This document shows, in pieces, positions 16,501 to 31,700 of a stretch of 64,000 bases of DNA. The position numbers were made by a program, and so were the translations under genes. Under the pieces are notes generated by a model. The model did no database searches and was not told where the DNA came from. It worked only from the letters and a program-made list of their open reading frames with translations. The stretch is from Ligustrum vulgare. Taxonomy: Eukaryota; Streptophyta; Magnoliopsida; Lamiales; Oleaceae. The stretch lies in NCBI GenBank assembly GCA_963555705.1, contig OY743171.1:27026852-27090851 (forward strand), given 5' to 3'. Within the stretch, counting starts at the first letter, position 1; every line of letters begins with the position of its first letter.

Positions 16501-19500
16501 ACTTGCGGGTACTCAATTTCCAAATGCATCCCCAGGTCTACTTGAACCATATTTTTTGCCTCCAACCTTCTTCCCACATATATATTCTTATATAATGCCA
16601 ATTTAATATGTTTCTTAAAAGTCTTATCTGGTTTGAACAATGTCTTTCTTCACGTCGTAGTACGTTTTTTTAATTACTTCAATGTCCTGGTATTTTTATC
16701 ATCGCTTATTCTACAAATAAACGATTTCAATTGTCCAAAGTGCATTGGTAAGAACACTAAAAGCCCCACAATTATTCTGGAAAAGAGAATTCCAAATCCA
16801 AAGTGTTTCTACGCAAAAAAAAAAAAAAAAAAAAAAGTCTCAATATCTAACTTAAAAAATCTGACTCAAAAATTGCATCCCCAAGTCTTCGTCGACCACA
16901 ATTTTTCCTCCAACCTTCTTCCCACATATCGTTTCTTTTATAATGCCATTTTTAACATGTTCTTGCAGTCTTGTCTGGTATGAATAATGTCTTTCTTCAC
17001 GTAGTTGTACTTTTTCTAAGTAGTGCATTCTCTCGGTGTTTTTATCATACCTTATTCTTCCGATGAACCATTTCAATTGTCCAAAGTGTATTGGAGAGAA
17101 CAGTGGAAGTCCCAAAATTATTCCTGAAAAGGGAGTTCCAAATCCTAAGGGTTTATTTTACTAAAAAAAAATAGTCTCAATTTCTAATTGAAAAAAAATT
17201 GATTCACAATACTTGCGGGTTTTCAATTTCAAATTGCATCCCTTGGTCGTCTTCGACCATAATTTTGACTCCATCCTTCTTCCCACATATCATTTCTTAT
17301 ATAATGCCCTTTTGACACGTTTTGAAAACTCATGTGTGGTTTGAATAATGTCTTTCTTCACGTGGTTGTACTTTTGTTAACTAGTGCATTATCCTCTTGG
17401 TGTCTTAATCACAGCTTATTCTACCAACGAACGATTTCAATTGTCTAAATTGCATTGAAAGGAACACTGAAAGACCCAAAACTATTCTTGAAAACAGAAT
17501 TCCAAATCCAAAGGGTTTCTACTCAAAAAAAGAGTCTCAATCTCTAACTTAAAAAATCTGACTCAAAAATTGCATCCCCAGGTCTTCGTCGACCATAATA
17601 TTTCCTCCAACCTTCTTCCCACATATCATTTCTTGTATAATGACTTTTAAACATGTTCTTGTAGTCTTGTTATGTATGAATAATGTCTTTCTTCAAGTGG
17701 TTGTCCTTTTTTTAAGTAGTGCATTCTACTGGAGTTTTTGTCATCGCTTATTCTACCAATGAACTATTTCAATTCTCCAAAGTGCATTGGAAATAACGCA
17801 AAAAGGCCCACAATTATTCCTGAAAAGGGATTTCCAAATCCTAAGGGTTTCTACTCAAGAAAAGAGTCTCAGTCTGTAACGGAAAAAATTTGACTCAAAA
17901 TACTTGCGGGTACTCAATTTCCAAATGCATCCCCAGGTCTACTTGAACCATATTTTTTGCCTCCAACCTTCTTCCCACATATATATTCTTATATAATGCC
18001 CATTTAATATGTTTCTTAAAAGTCTTATCTGGTTTGAACAATGTCTTTCTTCACGTCGTAGTACGTTTTTTTAATTACTTCAATGTCCTGGTATTTTTAT
18101 CATCGCTTATTCTACAAATAAACGATTTCAATTGTCCAAAGTGCATTGGTAAGAACACTGAAAGCCCCACAATTATTCTGGAAAAGAGAATTCCAAATCC
18201 AAAGTGTTTCTACGCAAAAAAAAAAAAAAAAAAAAAAGTCTCAATATCTAACTTAAAAAATCTGACTCAAAAATTGCATCCCCAAGTCTTCGTCGACCAC
18301 AATTTTTCCTCCAACCTTCTTCCCACATATCGTTTCTTTTATAATGCCATTTTTAACATGTTCTTGCAGTCTTGTCTGGTATGAATAATGTCTTTCTTCA
18401 CGTAGTTGTACTTTTTCTAAGTAGTGCATTCTCTCGGTGTTTTTATCATACCTTATTCTTCCAATGAACCATTTCAATTGTCCAAAGTGTATTGGAGAGA
18501 ACAGTGGAAGTCCCAAAATTATTCCTGAAAAGGGAGTTCCAAATCCTAAGGGTTTATTTTACTAAAAAAAAATAGTCTCAATTTCTAATTGAAAAAAAAT
18601 TGATTCACAATACTTGCGGGTTTTCAATATCAAATTGCATCCCTTGGTCGTCTTCGACCATAATTTTGACTCCATCCTTCTTCCCAGATATCATTTCTTA
18701 TATAATACCCTTTTGACACGTTTTGAAAAATCTTGTGTGGTTTGAATAATGTCTTTCTTCACGTGGTTGTACTTTTATTAAGCAGTGCATTATCCTCTTG
18801 GTGTCTTAATCATAGCTTATTCTGCAAACGAACGATTTCAATTGTCTAAATTGCATTGAAAGGAACACTGAAAGACCCAAAACTATTCTTGAAAACAGAA
18901 TTCCAAATCCAAAGGGTTTCTACTCAAAAAAAGAGTCTCAATCTCTAACTTAAAAAATCTGACTCAAAAATTGCATCCCCAGGTCTTCGTCGACCATAAT
19001 TTTTCCTCCAACCTTCTTCCCACATATCATTTCTTGTATAATGACTTTTAAACATGTTCTTGTAGTCTTGTTATGTATGAATAATGTCTTTCTTCAAGTG
19101 GTTGTCCTTTTTTTAAGTAGTGCATTCTACTGGAGTTTTTGTCATCGCTTATTCTACCAATGAACTATTTCAATTCTCCAAAGTGCATTGGAAATAACGC
19201 AAAAAGGCCCACAATTATTCCTGAAAAGGGATTTCCAAATCCTAAGGGTTTCTACTCAAGAAAAGAGTCTCAGTCTGTAACGGAAAAAATTTGACTCAAA
19301 ATACTTGCGGGTACTCAATTTCCAAATGCATCCCCAGGTCTACTTGAACCATATTTTTTGCCTCCAACCTTCTTCCCACATATATATTCTTATATAATGC
19401 CCATTTAATATGTTTCTTAAAAGTCTTATCTGGTTTGAACAATGTCTTTCTTCACGTCGTAGTACGTTTTTTTAATTACTTCAATGTCCTGGTATTTTTA

Positions 19501-22428
19501 TCATCGCTTATTCTACAAATAAACGATTTCAATTGTCCAAAGTGCATTGGTAAGAACACTGAAAGCCCCACAATTATTCTGGAAAAGAGAATTCCAAATC
19601 CAAAGTGTTTCTACGAAAAAAAAAAAAAAAAAGTCTCAATCTCTAACTTAAAAAATCTGACTCAAAAATTGCATCCCCAAGTCTTCGTCGACCATAATTT
19701 TTCCTCCAACCTTCTTCCCACATATCATTTCTTTTATAATGCCATTTTTAACATGTTCTTGCAGTCTTGTCTGGTATGAATAATGTCTTTCTTCACGTAG
19801 TTGTACTTTTTCTAAGTAGTGCATTCTCTCGGTGGTTTTATCATACCTTATTCTTCCAATGAACCATTTCAATTGTCCAAAGTGTATTGGAGAGAACAGT
19901 GGAAGTGCCAAAATTATTCCTGAAAAGGGAGTTCCAAATCCTAAGGGTTTATTTTACTAAAAAAAAATAGTCTCAATTTCTAATTGAAAAAAAATTGATT
20001 CACAATACTTGCGGGTTTTCAATATCAAATTGCATCCCTTGGTCGTCTTCGACCATAATTTTGACTCCATCCTTCTTCCCAGATATCATTTCTTATATAA
20101 TACCCTTTTGACACGTTTTGAAAAATCTTGTGTGGTTTGAATAATGTCTTTCTTCACGTGGTTGTACTTTTATTAAGCAGTGCATTATCCTCTTGGTGTC
20201 TTAATCATAGCTTATTCTGCAAACGAACGATTTCAATTGTCTAAATTGCATTGAAAGGAACACTGAAAGACCCAAAACTATTCTTGAAAACAGAATTCCA
20301 AATCCAAAGGGTTTCTACTCAAAAAAAGAGTCTCAATCTCTAACTTAAAAAATCTGACTCAAAAATTGCATCCCCAGGTCTTCGTCGACCATAATTTTTC
20401 CTCCAACCTTCTTCCCACATATCATTTCTTGTATAATGACTTTTAAACATGTTCTTGTAGTCTTGTTATGTATGAATAATGTCTTTCTTCAAGTGGTTGT
20501 CCTTTTTTTAAGTAGTGCATTCTACTGGAGTTTTTGTCATCGCTTATTCTACCAATGAACTATTTCAATTCTCCAAAGTGCATTGGAAATAACGCAAAAA
20601 GGCCCACAATTATTCCTGAAAAGGGATTTCCAAATCCTAAGGGTTTCTACTCAAGAAAAGAGTCTCAGTCTGTAACGGAAAAAATTTGACTCAAAATACT
20701 TGCGGGTACTCAATTTCCAAATGCATCCCCAGGTCTACTTGAACCATATTTTTTGCCTCCAACCTTCTTCCCACATATATATTCTTATATAATGCCCATT
20801 TAATATGTTTCTTAAAAGTCTTATCTGGTTTGAACAATGTCTTTCTTCACGTCGTAGTACGTTTTTTTAATTACTTCAATGTCCTGGTATTTTTATCATC
20901 GCTTATTCTACAAATAAACGATTTCAATTGTCCAAAGTGCATTGGTAAGAACACTGAAAGCCCCACAATTATTCTGGAAAAGAGAATTCCAAATCCAAAG
21001 TGTTTCTACGAAAAAAAAAAAAAAAAGTCTCAATCTCTAACTTAAAAAATCTGACTCAAAAATTGCATCCCCAAGTCTTCGTCGACCATAATTTTTCCTC
21101 CAACCTTCTTCCCACATATCATTTCTTTTATAATGCCATTTTTAACATGTTCTTGCAGTCTTGTCTGGTATGAATAATGTCTTTCTTCACGTAGTTGTAC
21201 TTTTTCTAAGTAGTGCATTCTCTCGGTGGTTTTATCATACCTTATTCTTCCAATGAACCATTTCAATTGTCCAAAGTGTATTGGAGAGAACAGTGGAAGT
21301 GCCAAAATTATTCCTGAAAAGGGAGTTCCAAATCCTAAGGGTTTATTTTACTAAAAAAAAATAGTCTCAATTTCTAATTGAAAAAAAATTGATTCACAAT
21401 ACTTGCGGGTTTTCAATTTCAAATTGCATCCCTTGGTCGTCTTCGACCATAATTTTGACTCCATCCTTCTTCCCACATATCATTTCTTATATAATACCCT
21501 TTTGACACGTTTTGAAAACTCTTGTGTGGTTTGAATAATGTCTTTCTTCACGTGGTTGTACTTTTATTAAGCAGTGCATTATCCTCTTGGTGTCTTAATC
21601 ATAGCTTATTCTGCAAACGAACGATTTCAATTGTCTAAATTGCATTGAAAGGAACACTGAAAGCCCCAAAACTATTCTTGAAAATAGAATTCCTAATCCA
21701 AAGGGTTTCTACTCAAAAAAAGAGTCTCAATCTCTAACTTAAAAAATCTGACTCAAAAATTGCATCCCCTGGTCTTCGTCGACCATAATTTTTCCTCCAA
21801 CCTTCTTCCCACATATCATTTCTTTTATAATGACTTTTAAACATGTTCTTGTAGTCTTGTTTGGTATGAATAATGTCTTTCTTCAAGTGGTTGTCCTTTT
21901 TTTAAGTAGTGCATTCTACTGGAGTTTTTGTCATCGCTTATTCTACCAATGAACTATTTCAATTCTCCAAAGTGCATTGGAAATAACGCTCAAAGGGCTA
22001 CAATTATTCCTGAAAAGAGATTTCCAAATCCTAAGGGTTTCTACTCAAGAAAAGAGTCTCAGTCATTAACGGAAAAAATTTGACTCAAAATACTTGCGGG
22101 TACTTAATTTCCAATTGCATCCCCAGGTCTACTTGAACAATATTTTTTGCCTCCAACCTTCTTCCCACACGTATATTCTTATAAAATATGTTTTTTAAAA
22201 GTCTTATCTGGTTTGAACAATGTCTTTCCGTCGTAGTACGCTTTTTAATTACTTCATTGTCCTGGTATTTTTATCACCGCTTATTCTACAAATAAACGAT
22301 TTCAATTGTCCAAAGTGCATTGGTAAGAACACTGAAAGCCCCACAATTATTCTGGAAAAGAGAATTCCAAATCCAAAGTGTTTCTACGCAAAAAAAAAAA
22401 AAAAAAGTCTCAATCTCTAACCTTAAAA
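13595..22428. repeat. Satellite array, second block: A-B-C-D tetramers, ~1395-1401 bp
   Basis: A-type marker boxes fall at 14549, 15942, 16982, 18383, 19778, 21172 and 22552, mostly 1380-1401 bp apart. The exception, 15942 to 16982 (1040 bp), has an A/B hybrid monomer: A up to the box at 15942, B-type sequence (TTATTAAGCAG) after it, one monomer shorter. Type D poly-A runs vary from about 12 (near 15785) to about 24 (near 16813). Neighbouring units from 16.9 to 21 kb are very similar, while the oldest-looking units lie at the left. Confidence 0.9.
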
Positions 22429-25400
22429 ATCTGACTCAAAAATTGCATCCCCAAGTCTTCGTCGACCATAATTTTTCCTCCAACCTTCTTCCCACATATC
22501 ATTTCTTTTATAATGCCACTTTTAACATGTTCTTGCAGTCTTGTCTGGTATGAATAATGTCTTTCTTCACGTAGTTGTACTTTTTCTAAGTAGTGCATTC
22601 TCTCGGTGTTTTTATCATAGCTTAGTCTACCAATGAACCATTTCAATTGTCCAAAGTGTATTGGAGAGAACAGTGGAAGTCCCAAAATTATTCCTGAAAA
22701 GGGAGTTCCAAATCCTAAGGGTTTATTATACAAAAAAAAAATAGTCTCAATTTCTAATTGAAAAAAAAATTGATTCACAATACTTACGGGTTTTCAATTT
22801 CAAATTGCATCCCTTGGTCGTCTTCGACCATAATTTTGACTCCATCCTTCTTCCAACATATCATTTCTTATATAATGCCCTTTTGACACGTTTTGAAAAC
22901 TCTTGTGTGGTTTGAATAATGTCTTTCTTCACGTGGTTGTACTTTTATTAAGTAGTGCATTATTCTCTTGGTGTCTTAATCATAGCTTATTCTACCAATG
23001 AACCATTTCAATTGTCGAAAATGTATTGGAGAGAACAGTGGAAGTCCCAAAATTATTCCTGAAAAGGGAGTTCCAAATCCTAAGGGTTTATTATACTAAA
23101 AAAAAATAGTCTCAATTTCTAATTGAAAAAAAATTGATTCAAAATAGTTGCAGGTTTTCAATTTCAAATTGCAACCCTTGGTCGTCTTCGACCATAATTT
23201 TGACTCCATCCTTCTTCCCACATATCATTTCTTATATAATGCCCTTTTGACAGGTTTTGAAAACTCTTGTGTGGTTTGAATAATGTCTTTCTTCACGTGG
23301 TTGTACTTTTATTAAGTAGTGCATTATTCTCTTGGTGTCTTAATCATAGCTTATTCTACCAACGAGCGATTTCAATTGTCTAAATTGCATTGAAAGGAAC
23401 ACTGGAAGCCCCAAAACTATTCTTGAAAACAGAATTCCAAATCCAAAGGGTTTCTACTCAAAAAAAGAGTCTCAATCTCTAACTTAAAAAATCTGACTCA
23501 AAAATTGCATCCCCTGGTCTTCGTCAACAATAATTTTTCCTCCAACCTTCTTCCCACATATCATTTCTTTTATAATGTCATTTTTAACATGTTCTTGCAG
23601 TCTTGTCTGGTATGAATAAAGTCTTTTTTCACGTAGTTGTACTTTTTCTAAGTAGTGCATTCTCTCGGTGTTTTTAACATAGCTTATTCTACCAATGAAC
23701 CATTTCAATTGTCCAAAGTGTATTGGAGAGAACAGTGGAAGTCCCAAAATTATTCCTGAAAAGGGAGTTCCAAATCCTAAGGGTTTGTTATACTAAAAAA
23801 AAATAGTCTCAATTTCTAATTGAAAAAAAAATTGATTCACAATACTTGCGGGTTTTCAATTTCAAATTGCATCCCTTGGTCGTCTTCGACCATAATTTTG
23901 ACTCCATCCTTCTTCCCACATATCATTTCTTATATAATGCCCTTTTGACACGTTTTGAAAACTCTTGTGTGGTTTGAATAATGTCTTTCTTCACGTGGTT
24001 GTACTTTTATTAAGTAGTGCATTATTCTCTTGGTGTCTTAATCATAGCTTATTCTACCAACGAACTATTTCAATTGTCTAAATTGCATTGAAAGGAACAC
24101 TGAAAGCCCCAAAACTATTCTTGAAAACAGAATTCCAAATCCAAAGGGTTTCTACTCAAAACAAGAGTCTCAATCTCTAACTTAAAAAAATCTGACTCAA
24201 AAATTGCATCCCCTGGTCTTCGTCGACCATAATTTTTCCTCCAACCTTCTTCCCACATATCATTTCTTTTATAATGCCATTTTTAACATGTTCTTGCAGT
24301 CTTGTCTGGTATGAATAATGTCTTTCTTCACGTAGTTGTACTTTTTCTAAGTAGTGCATTCTCTCGGTGTTTTTATCATAGCTTAGTCTACCAATGAACC
24401 ATTTCAATTGTCCAAAGTGTATTGGAGAGAACAGTGGAAGTCCCAAAATTAATCCTGAAAAGGGAGTTCCAAATCCTATGGGTTTATTATACTAAAAAAA
24501 TATTCTCAATTTCTAATTGAAAGAAAATTGATTCAAAATAGTTGCGAGTTTTCAATTTCAAAAACCATCCCTTGGTCGTCTTCGACCATAATTTTGACTC
24601 CATCCTTCTTCCAACATATCATTTCTTATATAATGCCCTTTTGACACGTTTTGAAAACTCTTGTGTGGTTTGAATAATGTCTTTCTTCACGTGGTTGTAC
24701 TTTTATTAAGTAGTGCATTATTCTCTTGGTGTCTTAATCATAGCTTATTCTACCAATGAACCATTTCAATTGTCGAAAATGTATTGGAGAGAACAGTGGA
24801 AGTCCCAAAATTATTCCTGAAAAGGGAGTTCCAAATCCTAAGGGTTTATTATACTAAAAAAAAATAGTCTCAATTTCTAATTGAAAAAAAATTGATTCAA
24901 AATAGTTGCAGGTTTTCAATTTCAAATTGCAACCCTTGGTCGTCTTCGACCATAATTTTGACTCCATCCTTCTTCCCACATATCATTTCTTATATAATGC
25001 CCTTTTGACAGGTTTTGAAAACTCTTGTGTGGTTTGAATAATGTCTTTCTTCACGTGGTTGTACTTTTATTATGTAGTGCATTATTCTCTTGGTGTCTTA
25101 ATCATAGCTTATTCTACCAACGAGCGATTTCAATTGTCTAAATTGCATTGAAAGGAACACTGGAAGCCCCAAAACTATTCTTGAAAACAGAATTCCAAAT
25201 CCAAAGGGTTTCTACTCAAAAAAAGAGTCTCAATCTCTAACTTAAAAAATCTTACTCAAAAATTGCATCCCCCGGTCTTCGTCGACCATAATTTTTCCTC
25301 CAACCTTCTTCCCACATATCATTTCTTTTATAATGCCATTTTTAACATGTTCTTGCAGTCTTGTCTGGTATGAATAATGTCTTTCTTCACGTAGTTGTAC

Positions 25401-28400
25401 TTTTTCTAAGTAGTGCATTCTCTCGGTGTTTTTATCATAGCTTATTCTACCAACGAACCATTTCAATTGTCCAAAGTGTATTGGAGGGAACAGTGGAAGT
25501 CCCAAAATTATTCCTGAAAAGGGAGTTCCAAATCCTAAGGGTTTGTTATACTAAAAAAAAATAGTCTCAAGTTCTAATTGAAAAAAAAATTGATTCACAA
25601 TACTTGCGGGTTTTCAATTTCAAATTGCATCCCTTGGTCGTCTTCGACCATAATTTTGACTCCATCCTTCTTCCCACATATCATTTCTTATATAATGCCC
25701 TTTTGACACGTTTTGAAAACTCTTGTGTGGTTTGAATAATGTCTTTCTTCACGTGGTTGTTCTTTTATTAAGGAGTGCATTATTCTCTTGGTGTCTTAAT
25801 CGTAGCTTATTCTACCAACGAACGATTTCAATTGTCCAAATTGCATTGAAAGGAACACTGAAAGCCCCAAAACTATTCTTGAAAACAGAATTCCAAATCC
25901 AAAGGGTTTCTACTCAAAACAAGAGTCTCAATCTCTAACTTAAAAAATCTGACTCAAAAATTGCATCCCCTGGTCTTCGTCGACCATAATTTTTCCTCCA
26001 ACCTTCTTCCCACATATCATTTCTTTTATAATGCCATTTTTATCATGTTCTTGCAGTCTTGTCTGGTATGAATAATGTCTTTCTTCACGTAGTTGTACTT
26101 TTTCTAAGTAGTGCATTCTCTCGGTGTTTTTATCATAGCTTATTCTACCAATGAACCATTTCAATTGTCCAAAGTGTACTGGAGAGAACAGTGGAAGTCC
26201 CAAAATTATTCCTGAAAAGGGAGTTCCAAATCTTAAGGGTTTGTTATACTAAAAAAAAATAGTCTCAATTTCTAATTGAAAAAAAATTGATTCACAATAC
26301 TTGCGGGTTTTCAATTTCAAATTGCATCCCTTGGTCGTCTTCGACTATAATTTTGACTCCATCCGTCTTCCCACATATCATTTCTTATATAATGCCCTTT
26401 TGACACGTTTTGAAAACTATTGTGTGGTTTGAATAATGTCTTTCTTCACGTGGTTGTACTTTTATTAAGTAGTGCATTATTCTCTTGGTGTCTTAATCAT
26501 AGCTTATTCTACCAACGAGCGATTTCAATTGTCTAAATTGCATTGAAAGGAACACTGAAAGCCCCAAAACTATTCTTGAAAACAGAATTCCAAATCCAAA
26601 GGGTTTCTACTCAAAAAAAGAGTCTCAATCTCTAACTTAAATAATCTGACTCAAAAATTGCAACCCCCGGTCTTCGTCGACCATAATTTTTCCTCCAACC
26701 TTCTTCCCACATATCATTTCTTTTATAATGCCATTTTTAACATGTTCTTGCAGTCTTGTCTGGTATGAATAATGTCTTTCTTCACGTAGTTGTACTTTTT
26801 CTAAGTAGTGCATTCTCTCGGTGTTTTTATCATAGCTTATTCTACCAACGAACCATTTCAATTGTCCAAAGTGTATTGGAGAGAACAGTGGAAGTCCCAA
26901 AATTATTCCTGAAAAGGGAGTTCCAAATCCTAAGGGTTTGTTATACTAAAAAAAAATAGTCTCAATTTCTAATTGAAAAGAAAATTGATTCACAATACTT
27001 GCGGGTTTTCAATTTCAAATTGCATCCCTTGGTCTTCTTCGACCATAATTTTGACTCCATCCTTCTTCCCACATATCATTTCTTATACAATGCCCTTTTG
27101 ACACGTTTTGAAAACTCTTGTGTGGTTCGAATAATGTCTTTCTTCACGTGGTTGTACTTTTATTAAGTAGTGCATTATTCTCTTGGTGTCTTAATCATAG
27201 CTTATTTACCAACGAACGATTTCAATTGTCTAAATTGCATTGAAAGGAACACTGAAAGCCCCAAACTATTCTTGAAAACAGAATTCCAAATCCAAAGGGT
27301 TTCTACTCAAAAAAAGAGTCTCAATCTCTAACTTAAAAAATCTGACTCAAAAATTGCATCCCCTGGTCTTCGTCGACCATAATTTTTCCTCCAACCTTCT
27401 TCCCACATATCATTTCTTTTATAATGCCATTTTTAACATGTTCTTGCAGTCTTGTCTGGTATGAATAATGTCTTTCTTCACGTAGTTGTACTTTTTCTAA
27501 GTAGTGCATTCTCTCGGTGTTTTTATCATAGCTTAGTCTACCAATGAACCATTTCAATTGTCCAAAGTGTATTGGAGAGAACAGTGGAAGTCCCAAAATT
27601 AATCCTGAAAAGGGAGTTCCAAATCCTAATGGTTTATTATACTAAAAAAATAGTCTCAATTTCTAATTGAAAAAAAATTGATTCAAAATAGTTGCGAGTT
27701 TTCAATTTCTAAAACCATCCCTTGGTCGTCTTCGACCATAATTTTGACTCCATCCTTCTTCCCACATATCATTTCTTATATAATGCCCTTTTGACACATT
27801 TTGAAAACTCTTGTGTGGTTTGAATAATGTCTTTCTTCACGTGGTTGTACTTTTATTAAGTAGTGCATTATTCTCTTGGTGTCTTAATCATAGCTTATTC
27901 TACCAACGAGCGATTTCAATTGTCTAAATTGCATTGAAAGGAACACTGAAAGCCCCAAAACTATTCTTGAAAACAGAATTCCAAATCCAAAGGGGTTCTA
28001 CTCAAAAAAAGAGTCTCAATCTCTAACTTAAAAAATCTGACTCAAAAATTGCATCCCCTGGTCTTCGTCGACCATAATTTTTCCTCCAACCTTCTTCCCA
28101 CATATCATTTCTTTTATAATGACTTTTAAACATGTTCTTGTAGTCTTGTTTGGTATGAATAATGTCTTTCTTCAAGTGGTTGTCCTTTTTTTAAGTAGTG
28201 CATTCTACTGGAGTTTTTGTCATCGCTTATTCTACCAATGAACTATTTCAATTCTCCAAAGTGCATTGGAAATAACGCTCAAAGGGCCACAATTATTCCT
28301 GAAAAGAGATTTCCAAATCCTAAGGGTTTCTACTCAAGAAAAGAGTCTCAGTCATTAACGGAAAAAATTTGACTCAAAATACTTGCGGGTACTCAATTTC

Positions 28401-28730
28401 CAATTGCATCCCCAGGTCTACTTGAACCATATTTTTTGCCTCCAACCTTCTTCCCACACGTATATTCTTATATAATATGTTTTTTAAAAGTCTTATCTGG
28501 TTTGAACAATGTCTTTCCGTCGTAGTACGCTTTTTAATTACTTCATTGTCCTGGTATTTTTATCACCGCTTATTCTACAAATAAACGATTTCAATTGTCC
28601 AAAGTGCATTGGTAAGAACACTGAAAGCCCCACAATTATTCTGGAAAAGAGAATTCCAAATCCAAAGTGTTTCTACGCAAAAAAAAAAAAAAAAGTCTCA
28701 ATCTCTAACCTTAAAAATCTGACTCAAAAA
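22429..28730. repeat. Satellite array, third block: A-B dimers with irregular trimers and one C-D relic
   Basis: A monomers start near 22430, 23484, 24177, 25242, 25940, 26637 and 27333. Steps of 693-698 bp are dimers. The 1054- and 1065-bp steps contain a B-to-A hybrid recognisable by GTCGAAAATGTATTGG (near 23014 and 24774), so this trimer was copied. One C-D pair reappears at about 28046-28730, nearly identical to the C-D pair at about 21750-22428. This relic shows that dimers and tetramers have exchanged sequence. Confidence 0.85.
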
Positions 28731-31700
28731 TTGCATCCCCAAGTCTTCGTCGACCATAATTTTTCCTCCAACCTTCTTCCCACATATCATTTCTTTTATA
28801 ATGCCACTTTTAACATGTTCTTGCAGTCTTGTCTGGTATGAATAATGTCTTTCTTCACGTAGTTGTACTTTTTCTAAGTAGTGCATTCTCTCGGTGTTTT
28901 TATCATAGCTTAGTCTACCAATGAACCATTTCAATTGTCCAAAGTGTATTGGAGAGAACAGTGGAAGTCCCAAAATTATTCCTGAAAAGGGAGTTCCAAA
29001 TCCTAAGGGTTTGTTATACTAAAACAAAATAGTCTCAATTTCTAATTGAAAAAAAATTGATTCACAATACTTGTGGGTTTTCAATTTCAAATTGCATCCC
29101 TTGGTCGTCTTCGACCATAATTTTGACTCCATCCTTCTTCCCACATATCATTTCTTATACAATGCCCTTTTGACACGTTTTGAAAACTCTTGTGTGGTTC
29201 GAATAATGTCTTTCTTCACGTGGTTGTACTTTTATTAAGTAGTGCATTATTCTCTTGGTGTCTTAATCATAGCTTATTTACCAACGAACGATTTCAATTG
29301 TCTAAATTGCATTGAAAGGAACACTGAAAGCCCCAAAACTATTCTTGAAAACAGAATTCCAAATCCAAAGGGTTTCTACGCAAAAAAAGAGTCTCAATTT
29401 CTAACTTAAAAAATCTGACTCAAAAATTGCATCCCCTGATCTTCGTCGACCATAATTTTTCCTCCAACCTTCTTCCCACATATCATTTCTTTTATAATGC
29501 CATTTTTAACATGTTCTTGCAGTCTTGTCTGGTATGAATAATGTCTTTCTTCACGTAGTTGTACTTTTTCTAAGTAGTGCATTCTCTCGGTGTTTTTATC
29601 ATAGCTTATTCTACCAATGACCCATTTCAATTGTCCAAAGTGTATTGGAGAGAACAGTGGAAGTCCCAAAAATATTCCTGAAAAGGGAGTTCCAAATCCT
29701 AAGGGTTTGTTATACTAAAAAAAAATAGTCTCAATTTCTAATTGAAAAAAAATTGATTCACAATACTTGCGGGTTTTCAATTTCAAATTGCATACCTTGG
29801 TCGTCTTCGGCCATAATTTTGACTCCATCCTTCTTCCCACATATCATTTCTTATATAATGCCCTTTTGACACGTTTTGAAAACTCTTGTGTGGTTTGAAT
29901 AATGTCTTTCTTCACGTGGTTGTACTTTTATTAATTACTGCATTATTCTCTTGGTGTCTTAATCATAGCTTATTATACCAACGAACGATTTCAATTGTCT
30001 AAATTGCATTGAAAGGAACACTGAAAGCCCCAAAACTATTCTTGAAAACAGAATTCCAAATCCAAAGGGTTTCTACTCAAAAAAAGAGTCTCAATCTCTA
30101 ACTTAAAAAATCTAACTCAAAAATTGCATCCCCTGGTCTTCGTCGACCATAATTTTTCCTCCAACCTTCTTCCCACATATCATTTCTTTTATAATGCCAT
30201 TTTTAACATGTTCTTGCAGTCTTGTCTGGTATGAATAATATCTTTCTTCACGTAGTTGTACTTTTTCTAAGTTGTGCATTCTCTCGGTGTTTTTATCATA
30301 GCTTATTCTACCAATGAACCATTTCAATTGTCCAAAGTGTACTGGAGAGAACAGTGGAAGTCCCAAAATTATTCCTGAAAAGGGAGTTCCAAATCCTAAG
30401 GGTTTGTTATACTAAAAAAAAATAGTCTCAATTTCTAATTGAAAAAAAATTGATTCACAATACTTGCGGGTTTTCAATTTCAAATTGCATCCCTTGGTCG
30501 TCTTCGACTATAATTTTGACTCCATCCTTCTTCCCACATATCATTTCTTATATAATGCCCTTTTGACACGTTTTGAAAACTATTGTGTGGTTTGAATAAT
30601 GTCTTTCTTCACATGGTTGTACTTTTATTAAGTAGTGCATTATTCTCTTGGTGTCTTAATCATAGCTTATTCTACCAACGAGCGATTTAAATTGTCCAAA
30701 TTGCATTCAAAGGAACACTGAAAGCCCCAAAACTATTCTTGAAAACAGAATTCCAAATCCAAAGGGTTTCTACTCAAAACAAGAGTCTCAATCTCTAACT
30801 TAAAAAATCTGACTCAAAAATTGCATCCCCTGGTCTTCGTCGACCATAATTTTTCCTCCAACCTTCTTCCCACATATCATTTCTTTTATAATGCCATTTT
30901 TAACATGTTCTTGCAGTCTTGTCTGGTATGAATAATGTCTTTCTTCACGTAGTTGTACATTTTCTAAGTAGTGCATTCTCTCGGTGTTTTTATCATAGCT
31001 TATTCTACAAACGAACCATTTCAATTGTCCAAAGTGTATTGGAGAGAACAGTGGAAGTCCCAAAATTATTCCTGAAAAGGGAGTTCCAAATCCTAAGGGT
31101 TTGTTATACTAAAAAAAAATAGTCTAAATTTCTAATTGAAAAAAAATTGATTCACAATACTTGCGGGTTTTCAATTTCAAATTGCATCCCTTGGTCGTCT
31201 TCGACCATAATTTTGACTCCATCCTTCTTCCCACATATCATTTCTTATATAATGCCCTTTTGACACGTTTTGAAAACTCTTGTGTGGTTTGAATAATGTC
31301 TTTCTTCACGTGGTTGTACTTTTATTAAGTAGTGCATTATTCTCTTGGTGTTTTAATCGTAGCTTATTCTACCAACGAACGATTTCAATTGTCCAAATTG
31401 CATTGAAAGGAACACTGAAAGCCCCAAAACTATTCTTGAAAACAGAATTCCAAATCCAAAGGGTTTCTACTCAAAACAAGAGTCTCAATCTCTAACTTAA
31501 AAAATCTGACTCAAAAATTGCATTCCCTGGTCTTCGTCGACCATAATTTTTCCTCCAACCTTCTTCCCACATATCATTTCTTTTATAATGCCATTTTTAA
31601 CATGTTCTTGCAGTCTTGTCTGGTATGAATAATGTCTTTCTTCACGTAGTTGTACTTTTTCTAAGTAGTGCATTCTCTCGGTGTTTTTATCATAGCTTAT

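Noticed and set aside
8215..28841. Plus-strand hydrophobic frame (N-N-V-F-L-H-V-V-V...) in B and D monomers as a secreted or membrane peptide
   Set aside because: It starts at TTG, ends in the poly-A run of lysine codons, and is the complement of the minus-strand frame; hydrophobicity follows from T-rich sequence.
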